DNA from: JAUUSJ01 sp964439395
Lineage (GTDB): Bacteria; Bacillota; Clostridia; Lachnospirales; Lachnospiraceae
Length of the DNA stretch: 64,000 nucleotides
Assembly: GCA_964439395.1 (NCBI GenBank)
Contig: CAYTNV010000020.1
Span: 1 to 64,000 of the forward strand
Reading direction: 5' to 3'
Numbering within the stretch: the stretch's first letter is position 1; each line of letters starts with the position of its first letter. The position numbers and the translations under genes are program-made. Below, in pieces: positions 27,560 to 36,761 of the stretch. A model generated the notes under the pieces. It worked only from the letters and a program-made list of their open reading frames with translations, did not search any database and was not told the origin of the DNA.

Positions 27560-29248
27560 TTAAATCATCCAGAAATTATCTGTGCATACAATTCTTCTAT
27601 AAACCTCAAACTGAAACCATTTATTATGAAACTCAGAAATATTTTTTCCATCTATCTCAGCAAATTCTTTTAAAAATTCATCTAGATCTTTTTTATTTTT
27701 GATGGCCAACGCAAATCCTCTCTCATCCAAAACAGGAAGCCCTATAAATTGATAATCCTCAAGTTTTATAATATCTTGCACCTGTCCGTCACGAATGAGA
27801 ACCGCACCATTATTTTCCACAGAAATAATATCAAAATATTCTGGATATTTAAAACTCTCACCCTCGGAAGACACCAAATCTCCCACATGATACGTCTTAT
27901 CTGCTGTATTCTTTTTAGTCATGATGGCATTTTCCAGATTGAAATAGAACTCTTCAAATATATATCCACCTATCTTAATATCATCTTTTTCGAAATATGG
28001 TTTTTCCTCTGAAGTATCTATATTCTCTATAACACCGCAGGCAGAAGTCATATGACTCACACGGTCAATTAAAATGAATTCGCCTAACGTCTTATGATGG
28101 CTAAACGTATCCAGAACAATTTTTTCGGTCAATTCCACTTGGCATAGTGCGATTTCATTTTTCTCAATCGTATTTGTCTCAATATGCTCTCCTGTATTCA
28201 CATCAATTTTATACAAAATCTTTTTTATAAATCCAGGAATTCTCTTTGTGCCAGATTTCACCAAATACTCTTTTCCCACTGTCAACTCTTCATCATCCAT
28301 CCATAAAAATGTAGCCAAAAAACTTTTTGCCACAGGAAGATTTTCATCATCCGTCAATACACAGCCACGGCTCACATCCACTTCTTTATCAAGCTGAATT
28401 GTCACGGCCTGCCCTGCAATTGCCTCTTTTTTCTCATCGCTTCCTACCAAAATTTTTTTCACAGAAGCGGTCTCTTTACTTGGAAGCGTGATAATGGTCT
28501 GCCCTTTTTTCACATTACCACTTTCCACCTGGCCCTGGAATCCTCTAAATTTATGATTTGGACGACATACACGCTGGATTGGCATATAAAAGGAAACTTC
28601 TTCTTGCTCTGATACATCTACTGTCTCTAAATGCTCAAGAAGAGCTTTTCCTTTATACCAATATGTATTGCTCGATTTCTGTGTCACATTATCGCCTTCT
28701 GTGGCACTTACAGGAATCACGGTTACATTTGCTAACTTCAAATCCTCTGACAATTTTTTAATCTCTTGCTTTATTTCTTCAAACCGTTCCTCACTGTAAT
28801 TCACCAAATCCATCTTATTTACGGCAAATACAAAATGCTTAATTCCCATAAGGGAACAGATGCGACTATGTCTTCTCGTCTGTACAAGCACTCCCTGTTT
28901 GGCATCTACCAAAATAATTGCCAACTGAGCAAAGGATGCTCCTACAGCCATATTTCTTGTATACTCCTCATGTCCTGGCGTGTCTGCCACAATAAAGCTT
29001 CTCTTATCTGTAGTGAAATAACGGTACGCCACATCAATCGTAATTCCCTGTTCTCTCTCCGCCATAAGACCATCCAAAAGAAGAGAATAATCAATATCGC
29101 CTCCTCTAGAGCCCACCTTGCTGTCTAACACTAGAGCTTTTTCCTGGTCTGCATATAAAAGTTTCGAATCATAGAGAATATGTCCAATCAATGTTGATTT
29201 TCCGTCATCCACACTTCCGCATGTAATAAATTTCAATAATCCACTCAT
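27560..29248 (-). CDS. cysN: Sulfate adenylyltransferase subunit 1 (GTPase) CysN
   Basis: CysN couples GTP hydrolysis to the synthesis of adenosine 5'-phosphosulfate by CysD. The translation-factor-type GTPase domain shows CGSVDDGKSTLIGH (P-loop), DTPGHEEYTRNM and NKMD within residues 1-215, followed by EF-Tu-like beta-barrel domains (to about 430). The protein continues for about 130 more residues (from KNTADKTYHVGDLV to the end), beyond the usual CysN end. That tail lacks an APS-kinase P-loop, so it is not a CysNC fusion. The start overlaps the cysD stop by one base, indicating translational coupling. Confidence 0.93.
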   Translation of the reverse strand: MSGLLKFITCGSVDDGKSTLIGHILYDSKLLYADQEKALVLDSKVGSRGGDIDYSLLLDGLMAEREQGITIDVAYRYFTTDKRSFIVADTPGHEEYTRNMAVGASFAQLAIILVDAKQGVLVQTRRHSRICSLMGIKHFVFAVNKMDLVNYSEERFEEIKQEIKKLSEDLKLANVTVIPVSATEGDNVTQKSSNTYWYKGKALLEHLETVDVSEQEEVSFYMPIQRVCRPNHKFRGFQGQVESGNVKKGQTIITLPSKETASVKKILVGSDEKKEAIAGQAVTIQLDKEVDVSRGCVLTDDENLPVAKSFLATFLWMDDEELTVGKEYLVKSGTKRIPGFIKKILYKIDVNTGEHIETNTIEKNEIALCQVELTEKIVLDTFSHHKTLGEFILIDRVSHMTSACGVIENIDTSEEKPYFEKDDIKIGGYIFEEFYFNLENAIMTKKNTADKTYHVGDLVSSEGESFKYPEYFDIISVENNGAVLIRDGQVQDIIKLEDYQFIGLPVLDERGFALAIKNKKDLDEFLKEFAEIDGKNISEFHNKWFQFEVYRRIVCTDNFWMI

Positions 29249-30150
29249 TAAAAGTATCCCTCTCTTTTTCTTTTCTCCATACTGGCTGCTCCGCCATCTT
29301 TGTCAATCACACGACTTGTGCGCTCAGACTCAACAGAACTTAATGTCTCGTCAATAATTTCGTCCAGAGTATCTGCATCTGACTCGATACCTCCCGTAAG
29401 AGGATAACATCCTAATGTTCGAAAACGCACCTTTTTCATCGTTGGCTTTTCACCTGGATTTAATCTCATACGTTCATCATCTACCATGATAAGATTTCCG
29501 TCTCTCTCCACAACAGGCCTCTTGGCTGCAAAATAAAGAGGCACAATAGGAATATTTTCTCGCTTAATATACTGCCAGATATCCTTCTCTGTCCAATTGG
29601 AAATCGGAAATACACGGATACTCTCGCCTTTATTAATCTCCGTATTATATAATTTCCACATTTCAGGACGTTGGTTTTTTGGATCCCACGCGTGAGATTT
29701 GTTTCTGAAAGAAAAGATTCTTTCTTTTGCACGGCTCTTTTCCTCATCGCGGCGTCCGCCTCCAAATGCTGCCGTAAAGCCATATTTATTAAGAGCCTGC
29801 TTCAAAGCTTGCGTCTTCATAATATCTGTATAAACAGAACCGTGGTCAAAAGGATTAATCCCTTTTTTCACTCCATCTTCATTAATATATTCCAGCATTT
29901 CAATTCCGAGTTCTTTGGCAGTTTTGTCTCTGAACTCAATCATTTCCCTGAATTTCCATGTAGTATTTACATGAAGAAAAGGAAACGGCGGTTTTTCTGG
30001 ATAAAAGGCTTTTAAAGCCAAATGAAGCATAACAGAGCTATCTTTTCCAATGGAATACAACATAACTGGATTTTCGCATTCCGCTGCAACTTCACGGATA
30101 ATATAGATTGCCTCTGCCTCTAATTCGTCTAAATGTGATAATCTACTCAT
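29248..30150 (-). CDS. cysD: Sulfate adenylyltransferase subunit 2 CysD
   Basis: This is the catalytic subunit that adenylates sulfate with ATP. The PP-loop motif SIGKDSSVMLHLALKAF is near residue 33. Family blocks FPFLHVNTTWKF, FGGGRRDEEKSRAKERIFS and RVFPISNWTEKDIWQYI are present. The length of 300 residues is standard. ATG 30150 has TAGGAGAATGAT upstream and a good sigma-A promoter (-35 at 30199-30204, -10 at 30176-30181), so cysDN can be transcribed apart from aprAB. Its product APS goes to AprAB, encoded just upstream. Confidence 0.95.
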   Translation of the reverse strand: MSRLSHLDELEAEAIYIIREVAAECENPVMLYSIGKDSSVMLHLALKAFYPEKPPFPFLHVNTTWKFREMIEFRDKTAKELGIEMLEYINEDGVKKGINPFDHGSVYTDIMKTQALKQALNKYGFTAAFGGGRRDEEKSRAKERIFSFRNKSHAWDPKNQRPEMWKLYNTEINKGESIRVFPISNWTEKDIWQYIKRENIPIVPLYFAAKRPVVERDGNLIMVDDERMRLNPGEKPTMKKVRFRTLGCYPLTGGIESDADTLDEIIDETLSSVESERTSRVIDKDGGAASMEKRKREGYF

Positions 30151-30175
30151 ATCATTCTCCTATCTTCGCAATATT

Positions 30176-30204
30176 TTTATATTTACTATGAAAGTCCCTG
30201 TCAA
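30176..30204 (-). promoter_or_regulatory. Sigma-A promoter of cysDN inside a repeated element
   Basis: Minus strand TTGACA (30199-30204), 17-bp spacer and TATAAA (30176-30181). The spacer contains GGGACTTTCATAGTAAA, nearly identical to plus-strand sequence at 27230-27247 upstream of the trans-sulfuration gene. Confidence 0.6.
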
Positions 30205-30249
30205 GCGGGTAGACAAAGAAAAATTTATTTGGATTGTAGGCATGTCTAT

Positions 30250-30561
30250 TTAATACTGATTGGAATCCTTCCGATTTACATCTATCATAATTTCCATACC
30301 GTCTGTTTTCTTTATTTTCCAGTGAAGAACATCTCCAGTGCTGGAAACGTTCATTACACTTCCCATGCCTCCTATATCTATGCCAAGATAAAAATCAATG
30401 GCTCCCACAGAACATTCTTTTACACAGGATACACATCCCCAACAATTTTTAGGATATTTCATAATTGCTTTATGATTTTCAATGGAAATCAACGTGCCTG
30501 GACATACTTCCCCGCATTTTCCACATCCCACACATTTATCTTGATTGATTCGTATGCTCAT
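30250..30561 (-). CDS. aprB: Adenylylsulfate reductase beta subunit-like ferredoxin AprB
   Basis: The 103-residue protein has two 4Fe-4S motifs: CVGCGKCGEVCPG (about residues 10-22) and CWGCVSCVKECSVGAI (about 40-56). The tail of about 45 residues ends WKIKKTDGMEIMIDVNRK, similar to AprB. It passes electrons to the FAD subunit AprA. It overlaps the aprA gene by 26 bases, consistent with a tight pair. It is shorter than AprB of dissimilatory sulfate reducers (about 150), in keeping with the assimilatory type described in some Clostridia. Confidence 0.85.
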   Translation of the reverse strand: MSIRINQDKCVGCGKCGEVCPGTLISIENHKAIMKYPKNCWGCVSCVKECSVGAIDFYLGIDIGGMGSVMNVSSTGDVLHWKIKKTDGMEIMIDVNRKDSNQY

Positions 30562-32245
30562 AGGTATCCTCCTCTACAATATCACGGAAGCGTATTTTTA
30601 TTATCCCATTCTCCATTCGGGAGTTTATGTATTTAAAATAATTTTTATCTGTTTTTGGATAATCTAAATTTTCATTAAAGGAATGCCATCTAGTCTCTTT
30701 TCTACTTCTTAGATGTGCAATCAATGCTTTACATACTAATAATCTATCCTTCAATTCATATGCAAACAAAAGTTCATGCATATCGAGGGCAGCTATCTGA
30801 TTTGTTAATTCCAAGAGTTTATCAATCTTCTCATCTGCCAAATTAAGTTGCTTTTCATTATACTGATAGTGAACTGAAATTCCTCCTGCATACTCATCCA
30901 TAACTTTTTGCATTCCTTCTTCCAGCTCTTCTATGGAAAAAGCGGAATTTTTAGTATTTCGGATTTTTTCATACTCTCCTAAAATTATATCTACTTGTTT
31001 TTCAATTTGTTCTGATTCTTCTTGGCTAATATCTACTGTTTCTCTCCATTTATCAAGAATGGAAAACGCTGCAATTTCGCCTTCCGCCAATGCTCCTGTC
31101 ACATATTTTTGCGGACATCCTCCTGCTACATCACCTGCCGCATAGAGCCCACTTATCGTCGTTTCTCTATTCGTATCCACCCAGTATCCGCTGGCTGTAT
31201 GACCGCCTACAATATAAGGCTCTGTTCCTTCTATCTCCACATCCTGCTCACTAGGCATCTTACCACTCTCAATCCACTTTAACGTCTGACTAGGTGCCAT
31301 ATTCAAATATGCTTTCAATAATTCCTCATCTTGCTTTTTTGTAATCGTACTTGTGCGCAAATAGCAAGGTCCGTTTCCAAGCTGGTTTTCTCTCACTGTT
31401 CCATATACACGCTCACTCGTTGTCAAACCGTATTTATCTTCATATACAAATCCTCTGGAATTTACCTGTTTTGCCCTCACACCCTGAGCGATAGTTCCCG
31501 TTGGGGCAATTGTATCTTTGCATCGAAGAGCAATAAATCTCATCTCAAAAGAAGTCATTTCAGCGCCTGCCAAAATTCCCATCGCATACCCTGCGCCCGT
31601 ATTAAATGGAGGATACCACATTTTATGTCTAGAAAATCCTGGATTATTCGGTCTGTATAATCCTGCGGCACCGCCAGTGGCAATTAACACCTCTCTAGCT
31701 TTAATGACATAGGCTTTTTCTTCAACAATGGAAAATCCTACCGCGCCGTAAACTTGATTATTTCTCACAAGTAAATTTGTAATATTTACATAATTGAGAA
31801 TTTCAATATTCTCCTCATCGTTAACAGCTTTCGCTAAAATTGGCTTGAAGTTCTCACCGTTTATCTTAATATTTCTATTTCCACGAGCAACATACTCTCC
31901 ATTTTCATCTTTTAAAATTACAAGCCCCAAAGCTTCCATATCAGCCGTCACATCATTAAAACGTCTGGCAGCTGAGAGCAATAAATCTCTCCTTACAATT
32001 CCAGCGGCATCCTTTGTGGCATAATCCACATAATCCTCGGGTGTACGCCCTTTTACAATATAAGCATTAATTGCGTTTACACCCGCTGCGAGACATCCAC
32101 TCCTCTTAATATTAGCCTTTTCTATAATCAACACGCGATGTTTTGAGTTTCTCGCCACAGTCAATGCTGCATAACATCCCGCCGTTCCTCCTCCTATTAT
32201 CAGAATATCGGTCTCTATTCTCTCAATTTGCAATTTTTCTTTCAT
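30536..32245 (-). CDS. aprA: Adenylylsulfate reductase alpha subunit AprA
   Basis: This FAD-dependent subunit belongs to the fumarate reductase/succinate dehydrogenase flavoprotein family. The N-terminal dinucleotide-binding motif is DILIIGGGTAGCYAAL (about residues 14-29). AprA-like blocks follow: RSGCLAAGVNAINAY, MWYPPFNTGAGYAMGI, FEMRFIALRCKDTIAPTG and GLYAAGDVAGGCPQKYV. It would reduce APS to sulfite and AMP together with AprB. In the same transcript direction follow aprB, cysD and cysN, so the set turns sulfate into sulfite. The gene has GGGGAAAAGAT before its ATG and sits directly downstream of a tandem-repeat array. Confidence 0.92.
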   Translation of the reverse strand: MKEKLQIERIETDILIIGGGTAGCYAALTVARNSKHRVLIIEKANIKRSGCLAAGVNAINAYIVKGRTPEDYVDYATKDAAGIVRRDLLLSAARRFNDVTADMEALGLVILKDENGEYVARGNRNIKINGENFKPILAKAVNDEENIEILNYVNITNLLVRNNQVYGAVGFSIVEEKAYVIKAREVLIATGGAAGLYRPNNPGFSRHKMWYPPFNTGAGYAMGILAGAEMTSFEMRFIALRCKDTIAPTGTIAQGVRAKQVNSRGFVYEDKYGLTTSERVYGTVRENQLGNGPCYLRTSTITKKQDEELLKAYLNMAPSQTLKWIESGKMPSEQDVEIEGTEPYIVGGHTASGYWVDTNRETTISGLYAAGDVAGGCPQKYVTGALAEGEIAAFSILDKWRETVDISQEESEQIEKQVDIILGEYEKIRNTKNSAFSIEELEEGMQKVMDEYAGGISVHYQYNEKQLNLADEKIDKLLELTNQIAALDMHELLFAYELKDRLLVCKALIAHLRSRKETRWHSFNENLDYPKTDKNYFKYINSRMENGIIKIRFRDIVEEDTYEHTNQSR

Positions 32246-32261
32246 ATCTTTTCCCCTTTTT

Positions 32262-32640
32262 ATATACCTTATGAAACAGCGTAAGCTGTTTTCGCCCGCA
32301 GGGCATAGAATATGGTATGCTCTGTGAGTATACCTTGTGAAACAGCANNNNNNNNNNNNNNNNNNNNNNNNNNNNNNNNNNNNNNNNNNNNNNNNNNNNN
32401 NNNNNNNNNNNNNNNNNNNNNNNNNNNNNNNNNNNNNNNNNNNNNNNTAAGCTGTTTTCGCCCGCAGGGCATAAAATATGGTATGCTCCGTGAGTATACC
32501 TTGTGAAACAGCATAAGCTGTTTTCGCCCGCAGGGCATAAAATATGGTATGCTCCGTGAGTATACCTTATAAAACAGCAAAACTGTTTTTCATCCCATAG
32601 GGGGTTAGAATGCGATATGCCCTATAGGTACATAATCTAA
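32262..32640. repeat. 66-bp tandem hairpin repeat array, interrupted by assembly gap
   Basis: One complete unit (32282-32347) precedes the gap and at least one complete unit (32448-32513) follows, then a near copy from 32514 and a diverged copy to about 32640. Each unit holds two hairpins: AAACAGC-loop-GCTGTTT, and GCATA...TATGC after GCCCGCAGG. The array separates cysA from aprA. Both contig ends stop exactly at a unit boundary, so the true copy number is unknown. Confidence 0.9.
32348..32447. other. Assembly gap (100 N)
   Basis: Exactly 100 undetermined bases, the usual placeholder for a gap of unknown size, inside the tandem repeat array. The real length may differ. Confidence 0.98.
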
Positions 32641-32664
32641 ATTGTATAAATTTTTATATTTTTC

Positions 32665-33720
32665 CTAAATTACTAAAGATTCCTCTCGGATAGAACTATT
32701 CTCAACTAAGAATACCTGATTTCCTTTTATAACAAAAACTTTATAGACAAAGACATCCACCGTTTCTCCTTCCAAAACTGGCGCTTCTTCTAATCCTCTC
32801 TTTGCAGTGAGAATAATATCTCCAAGGCGAACCTTCAACTCCAGATTATTTCCGCGGAAAGAAACTCTCTCCACAATTCCCTCCATCGCAGAGCTTTTAT
32901 AAATCTGAACTTCATCTTTCTTTGTGACTCTCACAAATTCTGGACGTACAATAGCTCTCTCGGCTCCTTCTATATTTTCAAAATAGTGAAGCTGGCGATA
33001 ATCCACGATTGCCGTCTGCCCAAAGAATGATGCAGTAAATGCTGTCTGGGGATTTTGATACACTTCTAACGGTGTTCCTTTTTGCTCAATTCTTCCCTGA
33101 TTCGTGATAATAATCTCGTCGGCCACCTCGATGGCCTCTTCCTGATCATGAGTGACAAAAATGCTAGTTATTCCTAATTGGCCAATCATTTCTTTTAACC
33201 AACTTCTAAGTTCCTGTCTAATTTTCGCATCAATAGCCGCAAAGGGCTCATCTAAAAGTAAAAGATGCGGATTGGGAGCTAAAGCTCTGGCAAACGCCAC
33301 TCTCTGTCTTTGCCCTCCAGAAAGCTGACTAGGATAACGTTTCTCAAGACCACTAAGACCAGTCAGAGAAACAAGCTCCGAAACTCTTTCCCTTATTTTT
33401 TCATTATCTACTTTTTTCACTTTTAACCCAAAAGCAATATTATCATATACAGTCATATATCGGAACAAAGCATAATTTTGAAATACAAAGCCAATCCCTC
33501 TTGCACTTGGCGCTATATCATTTACTATATTTCCATCAATTATAATCTGACCACTGTCTGGCTGCTCAAGTCCGGCTATCATGCGGAGTATCGTAGTCTT
33601 ACCACTACCACTTGGCCCCAAAAGTCCAATTAATTTTCCTTTCTCAATACCAAAGTTTACCTCATCCGATGCCTTATATGAACCAAAAGTCTTATTAATA
33701 TTTTTTAATTCAACGTACAT
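32665..33720 (-). CDS. cysA: Sulfate/thiosulfate ABC transporter ATP-binding protein CysA
   Basis: This is the ATPase of the sulfate importer. Walker A is GPSGSGKTT (about residues 35-43), the Q-loop FVFQNYALF, signature LSGGQRQRVAFARAL, Walker B LLLDEPFAAID and the H-loop VTHDQEEA. A C-terminal regulatory TOBE-like domain follows (about residues 240-351). The ATG lies 4 bases after the cysW stop, in the operon cysP-cysT-cysW-cysA. SLTG and similar residues fit CysA/PotA-type ATPases; the neighbours fix the sulfate assignment. Confidence 0.93.
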   Translation of the reverse strand: MYVELKNINKTFGSYKASDEVNFGIEKGKLIGLLGPSGSGKTTILRMIAGLEQPDSGQIIIDGNIVNDIAPSARGIGFVFQNYALFRYMTVYDNIAFGLKVKKVDNEKIRERVSELVSLTGLSGLEKRYPSQLSGGQRQRVAFARALAPNPHLLLLDEPFAAIDAKIRQELRSWLKEMIGQLGITSIFVTHDQEEAIEVADEIIITNQGRIEQKGTPLEVYQNPQTAFTASFFGQTAIVDYRQLHYFENIEGAERAIVRPEFVRVTKKDEVQIYKSSAMEGIVERVSFRGNNLELKVRLGDIILTAKRGLEEAPVLEGETVDVFVYKVFVIKGNQVFLVENSSIREESLVI

Positions 33721-33724
33721 ATGC

Positions 33725-34552
33725 TTATGTCTCCTTTTTCCCTCTATATTCCACTATACTTCGAATCACCAGCAGAACAATTGCCAAAATCACAAGAATA
33801 GACGATACGGCAAAAGCTGATACATACTGAAATTCGTTAAATAATATCTCTACATGAAGAGGCAAAGTATTCGTTTTTCCCCGCAAATGTCCAGATAAAA
33901 CAGATACGGCACCGAACTCTCCCATAGCTCTCGCTGTACATAGTACAACACCGTAGAGAAAAGCCCATTTTATATGAGGAAAAGTGATTTTCCAAAATAT
34001 ACTCATTCCTTTTGCTCCCATTAATGCGGCAGCTTCCTCCTCATCTGTTCCCACTGCTTCTAGTACAGGAATCAATTCTCTGGAGACAAAGGGAAATGTA
34101 ACGAATATAGTTGCAAGTATAATTCCAGGAACCGCAAATACAATCTTAATTCCTAATTGTTGGAGCAAAGGATATAAAGCACTTTGCTTTCCAAAAATTA
34201 AAATATAAATAAGACCCGCAATAATCGGTGAGACAGTTACTGGAATATCAATCAATGTCGTAAGTACTTTTTTTCCTCGATAATGAAATCTCGTCAATGC
34301 CCATGCGGCACATAAACCAAAAATAGTATTAAAAAGAACTGCCAATATTGTCGCTTGAATTGTTAATATGAATGCTTTTATTGTATATTCATCTGTAATA
34401 GCAGATATATAAAATTCCCAACCCTTTCGAAGAGCCTCCGTGATTACAACAAATAGAGGTAATATCAACATAACTCCGAGAAATAAGACGCTAATTCCTA
34501 TAAGTAGTAATTTCACTATCCACTGTTTTCTTTCTTTCTCATTTGTCTTCAT
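33725..34552 (-). CDS. cysW: Sulfate ABC transporter permease CysW
   Basis: This membrane protein of 275 residues has six predicted helices and the permease loop EEEAAALMGAKGMSIFWKITFP that docks to CysA. The GMSIFWKITFPHIKWAFLYGVVLCTARAMGEFGAVSVLSG region is typical of CysW (GEFGAVSVVSG). It overlaps the cysT stop by one base. It forms a heterodimer with CysT. Confidence 0.93.
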   Translation of the reverse strand: MKTNEKERKQWIVKLLLIGISVLFLGVMLILPLFVVITEALRKGWEFYISAITDEYTIKAFILTIQATILAVLFNTIFGLCAAWALTRFHYRGKKVLTTLIDIPVTVSPIIAGLIYILIFGKQSALYPLLQQLGIKIVFAVPGIILATIFVTFPFVSRELIPVLEAVGTDEEEAAALMGAKGMSIFWKITFPHIKWAFLYGVVLCTARAMGEFGAVSVLSGHLRGKTNTLPLHVEILFNEFQYVSAFAVSSILVILAIVLLVIRSIVEYRGKKET

Positions 34553-35388
34553 CAGCTATTTCCTCCTCTGATTCGTTTTGAATTATGAGCTTGCAAGGCA
34601 TTTACAGCAAATAAAATTAAAAATGATATAAAAAGCATAACTAACGCTATGGATGTGGCGCTGGCGTAATCGTATTCCTGAAGCTCTGACATAATAATAA
34701 GCGGTGTGATCTCCGTATAATAAGGTTTATTTCCTGCTATAAAAACAACGCTTCCATATTCTCCAAGACATCTTCCAAACGCCAGCCCTGTTCCAGTAAA
34801 CAGGGCTGGCATCAATTCTGGAAAAATCACTCTCCTAAATATAACTGCTGGCTTTGCTCCCAAAACCATAGCCGCTTCCTCGTAAGAATTATCCAACTTT
34901 TCTAATACTGGCTGTACAGCTCGAACTACAAAAGGTATTCCTATAAAAACAAGTGCAATTGTAATTCCGATTCTCGTATAAGCTATCTTAATTCCAAACT
35001 GACCAAAAAATTTTCCTACTAACCCAGTATCTGATGTCAACGATGTAAGTGCAATTCCCGCTACCGCTGTGGGTAAGGCAAATGGCAATTCTATCATTCC
35101 ATCCATAATTCTTTTTCCAGGAAAATCATATCGAACGAGAACCCATGCTAAAATGATTCCCATTACAGCATTGATAATAGACGCTACAAAGGCTGTAATA
35201 AAGCTAACATAAAAGCTCGACAGCACTCTTTCTCTGGTAATCACCTCAAAAAACTCCCTTATGCCAAGTTTGGAAGAATACACTGCCAAGGATGCCAGCG
35301 GAATTAGCACAATGATACTAAGCATGGCAATAGTTACTCCCATAGTCAAACTTAATCCAGGGATAACCTGCTTTTTATTTCTTCTCAT
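34552..35388 (-). CDS. cysT: Sulfate ABC transporter permease CysT
   Basis: This is the partner permease (278 residues from the start chosen) with six membrane helices, loop YEEAAMVLGAKPAVIFRRVIFP, and LAFGRCLGEYGSVVFIAGN, the CysT form of the GEFG motif. The reading frame is open up to 35598, but the upstream 70 codons overlap the cysP 3' end and look non-coding. ATG 35388 is preceded by GAGGGAGGAG at ideal spacing, so it is the start. A 7-bp hairpin and AAAGTCCC element precede the start and resemble the leader of the gene at 27110. Confidence 0.93.
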   Translation of the reverse strand: MRRNKKQVIPGLSLTMGVTIAMLSIIVLIPLASLAVYSSKLGIREFFEVITRERVLSSFYVSFITAFVASIINAVMGIILAWVLVRYDFPGKRIMDGMIELPFALPTAVAGIALTSLTSDTGLVGKFFGQFGIKIAYTRIGITIALVFIGIPFVVRAVQPVLEKLDNSYEEAAMVLGAKPAVIFRRVIFPELMPALFTGTGLAFGRCLGEYGSVVFIAGNKPYYTEITPLIIMSELQEYDYASATSIALVMLFISFLILFAVNALQAHNSKRIRGGNS

Positions 35389-35480
35389 TCTATACTCCTC
35401 CCTCTCTAAACCGACATGCCTGCTGTTGCAGGCATCACCATAAATAAAAGTCCCAATTGTTTCGCACTTTAAGGAAGTTC
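35389..35480 (-). promoter_or_regulatory. cysT leader hairpin shared with trans-sulfuration gene leader
   Basis: TGCCTGC-AACA-GCAGGCA on the minus strand (35417-35434), followed by TGTCGGTTTAGA and the ribosome binding site, and preceded by GGGACTTTTAT (35446-35456). The same order appears at 27135-27180, with the hairpin stem kept but a different loop. Confidence 0.5.
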
Positions 35481-35515
35481 GATTCACTAGGCTCGAGAAT
35501 ACCTCGCTAAGTGCT

Positions 35516-36565
35516 CTATTTTTCATATATTTGATCAAACACACCGCCGTCCGCAAAATGTGTTTCTTGTGCTTTATCCCATCCGCCAAACTTCTCAATC
35601 GTAACTAAATCAATATTAAGGTCGAATACATCTGAGTATTCTTTTAAAATCTCTTCGTTAGAAGGGCGATAATAATTATCTCCTGCAATTCTCTGTGCTT
35701 CATCAGAATACAAATAGTTAAGATATTCTGTAGCCACATCACGTGTTCCTCTCTCATCTACTACAGAATCTACAACTGCTACAGAAGGCTGTGCTAAAAT
35801 ACTAATACTTGGAGTGATGATTTCATAATCATCTGGATAATCTTTTACAGATAAATACGCTTCATTCTCCCAAGCAATCAATACATCACCCTGCCCATTT
35901 TCCACAAAAGAGGTAGTAGCTCCTCTTGCTCCTGAATCTAGTACTAATACATTTTCATATAATTTCTTTATAAAATCTTTAATTTGCTCTTCATTGCCAT
36001 TATAAAGCTTATCTGCATATGCCCATGCTGCTAAATAATTCCATCGAGCTCCTCCGGAAGTTTTTGGATTTGGAGTAATAATTCCTACTCCATCTTTTAC
36101 TAAATCATCCCAGTCTTTAATATTTTTAGGATTTCCTTTGCGAACTAGAAAAACAATAGTAGATGTATAAGGAGAACTATCGTCTGGAAACTCTTCCACC
36201 CATCCATCTTCAATAAGTCCTGCATCCTGAACTGCTTTTACATCATATTCCAAAGCTAGAGTCACTACATCCGCTTCCAAACCATTTGCAACCTCTAACG
36301 CCTGCTTTCCAGAACCACCGTGAGACTGCGTAATCTCCACATCCTGTCCTGTTTCCTCTTTCCAATGTTTCGCAAAAATTTCATTATACTTCTCATATAA
36401 TTCTCTTGTAGGGTCGTAAGATACATTTGTGATAGATACTGTATCAGAAGAACTAGAAGATTTTTTTCCTTCCTCACCTGTACCATTTGCCGACCCGCAT
36501 CCAACCAGACTAGTAATTGCCAAAATTGCTATAAGACCAAATGATAATATATTCTTTTTTTTCAT
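35516..36565 (-). CDS. Sulfate-binding lipoprotein CysP/Sbp
   Basis: A lipoprotein signal with lipobox LVGC (Cys about residue 23) is followed by a Ser-rich linker and a sulfate-binding protein body: VSYDPTRELYEKYNEIF, QSHGGSGKQALEVANGLEADVVTLALEYDV, DGVGIITPNPKTSGGARWNYLAAW, GARGATTSF and GQGDVLIAWENEA. These are the ligand-loop signatures of the CysP/Sbp family. Length is 349 residues. It is the receptor for the CysTWA importer and the gene comes first in the operon. Sulfate versus thiosulfate preference cannot be read from sequence. Confidence 0.94.
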   Translation of the reverse strand: MKKKNILSFGLIAILAITSLVGCGSANGTGEEGKKSSSSSDTVSITNVSYDPTRELYEKYNEIFAKHWKEETGQDVEITQSHGGSGKQALEVANGLEADVVTLALEYDVKAVQDAGLIEDGWVEEFPDDSSPYTSTIVFLVRKGNPKNIKDWDDLVKDGVGIITPNPKTSGGARWNYLAAWAYADKLYNGNEEQIKDFIKKLYENVLVLDSGARGATTSFVENGQGDVLIAWENEAYLSVKDYPDDYEIITPSISILAQPSVAVVDSVVDERGTRDVATEYLNYLYSDEAQRIAGDNYYRPSNEEILKEYSDVFDLNIDLVTIEKFGGWDKAQETHFADGGVFDQIYEK

Positions 36566-36761
36566 AATATTTCTGTCTCCCTCATTTTTTATTTTATGAT
36601 AATTGACATTTTAATAAAATAATAAATGCCATGTCTATTCTTATTTATGATATATAAGTCAGCTCTACTGACGTTTTCCTCTATGTAAAAAACAACATCG
36701 GCTTATTCCCCCTAAGCCTGTAAAACGTTTCCCTTTATTCATTTTTAATTCCTATCCTTTC

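Noticed and set aside
27560..29248. CysN as a bifunctional CysNC with APS kinase domain
   Set aside because: The extra C-terminal part contains no GxxGxGKS-type P-loop or other APS kinase motif.
32262..32640. Regularly repeated 66-bp units around the gap, CRISPR-like at first sight
   Set aside because: The units are contiguous and identical over their whole length, with no variable spacers, and no cas genes are nearby. They are tandem hairpin repeats.
35389..35598. N-terminal extension of cysT by 70 residues
   Set aside because: It overlaps the 3' end of cysP, has no homologous look, and a perfect ribosome binding site precedes ATG 35388.
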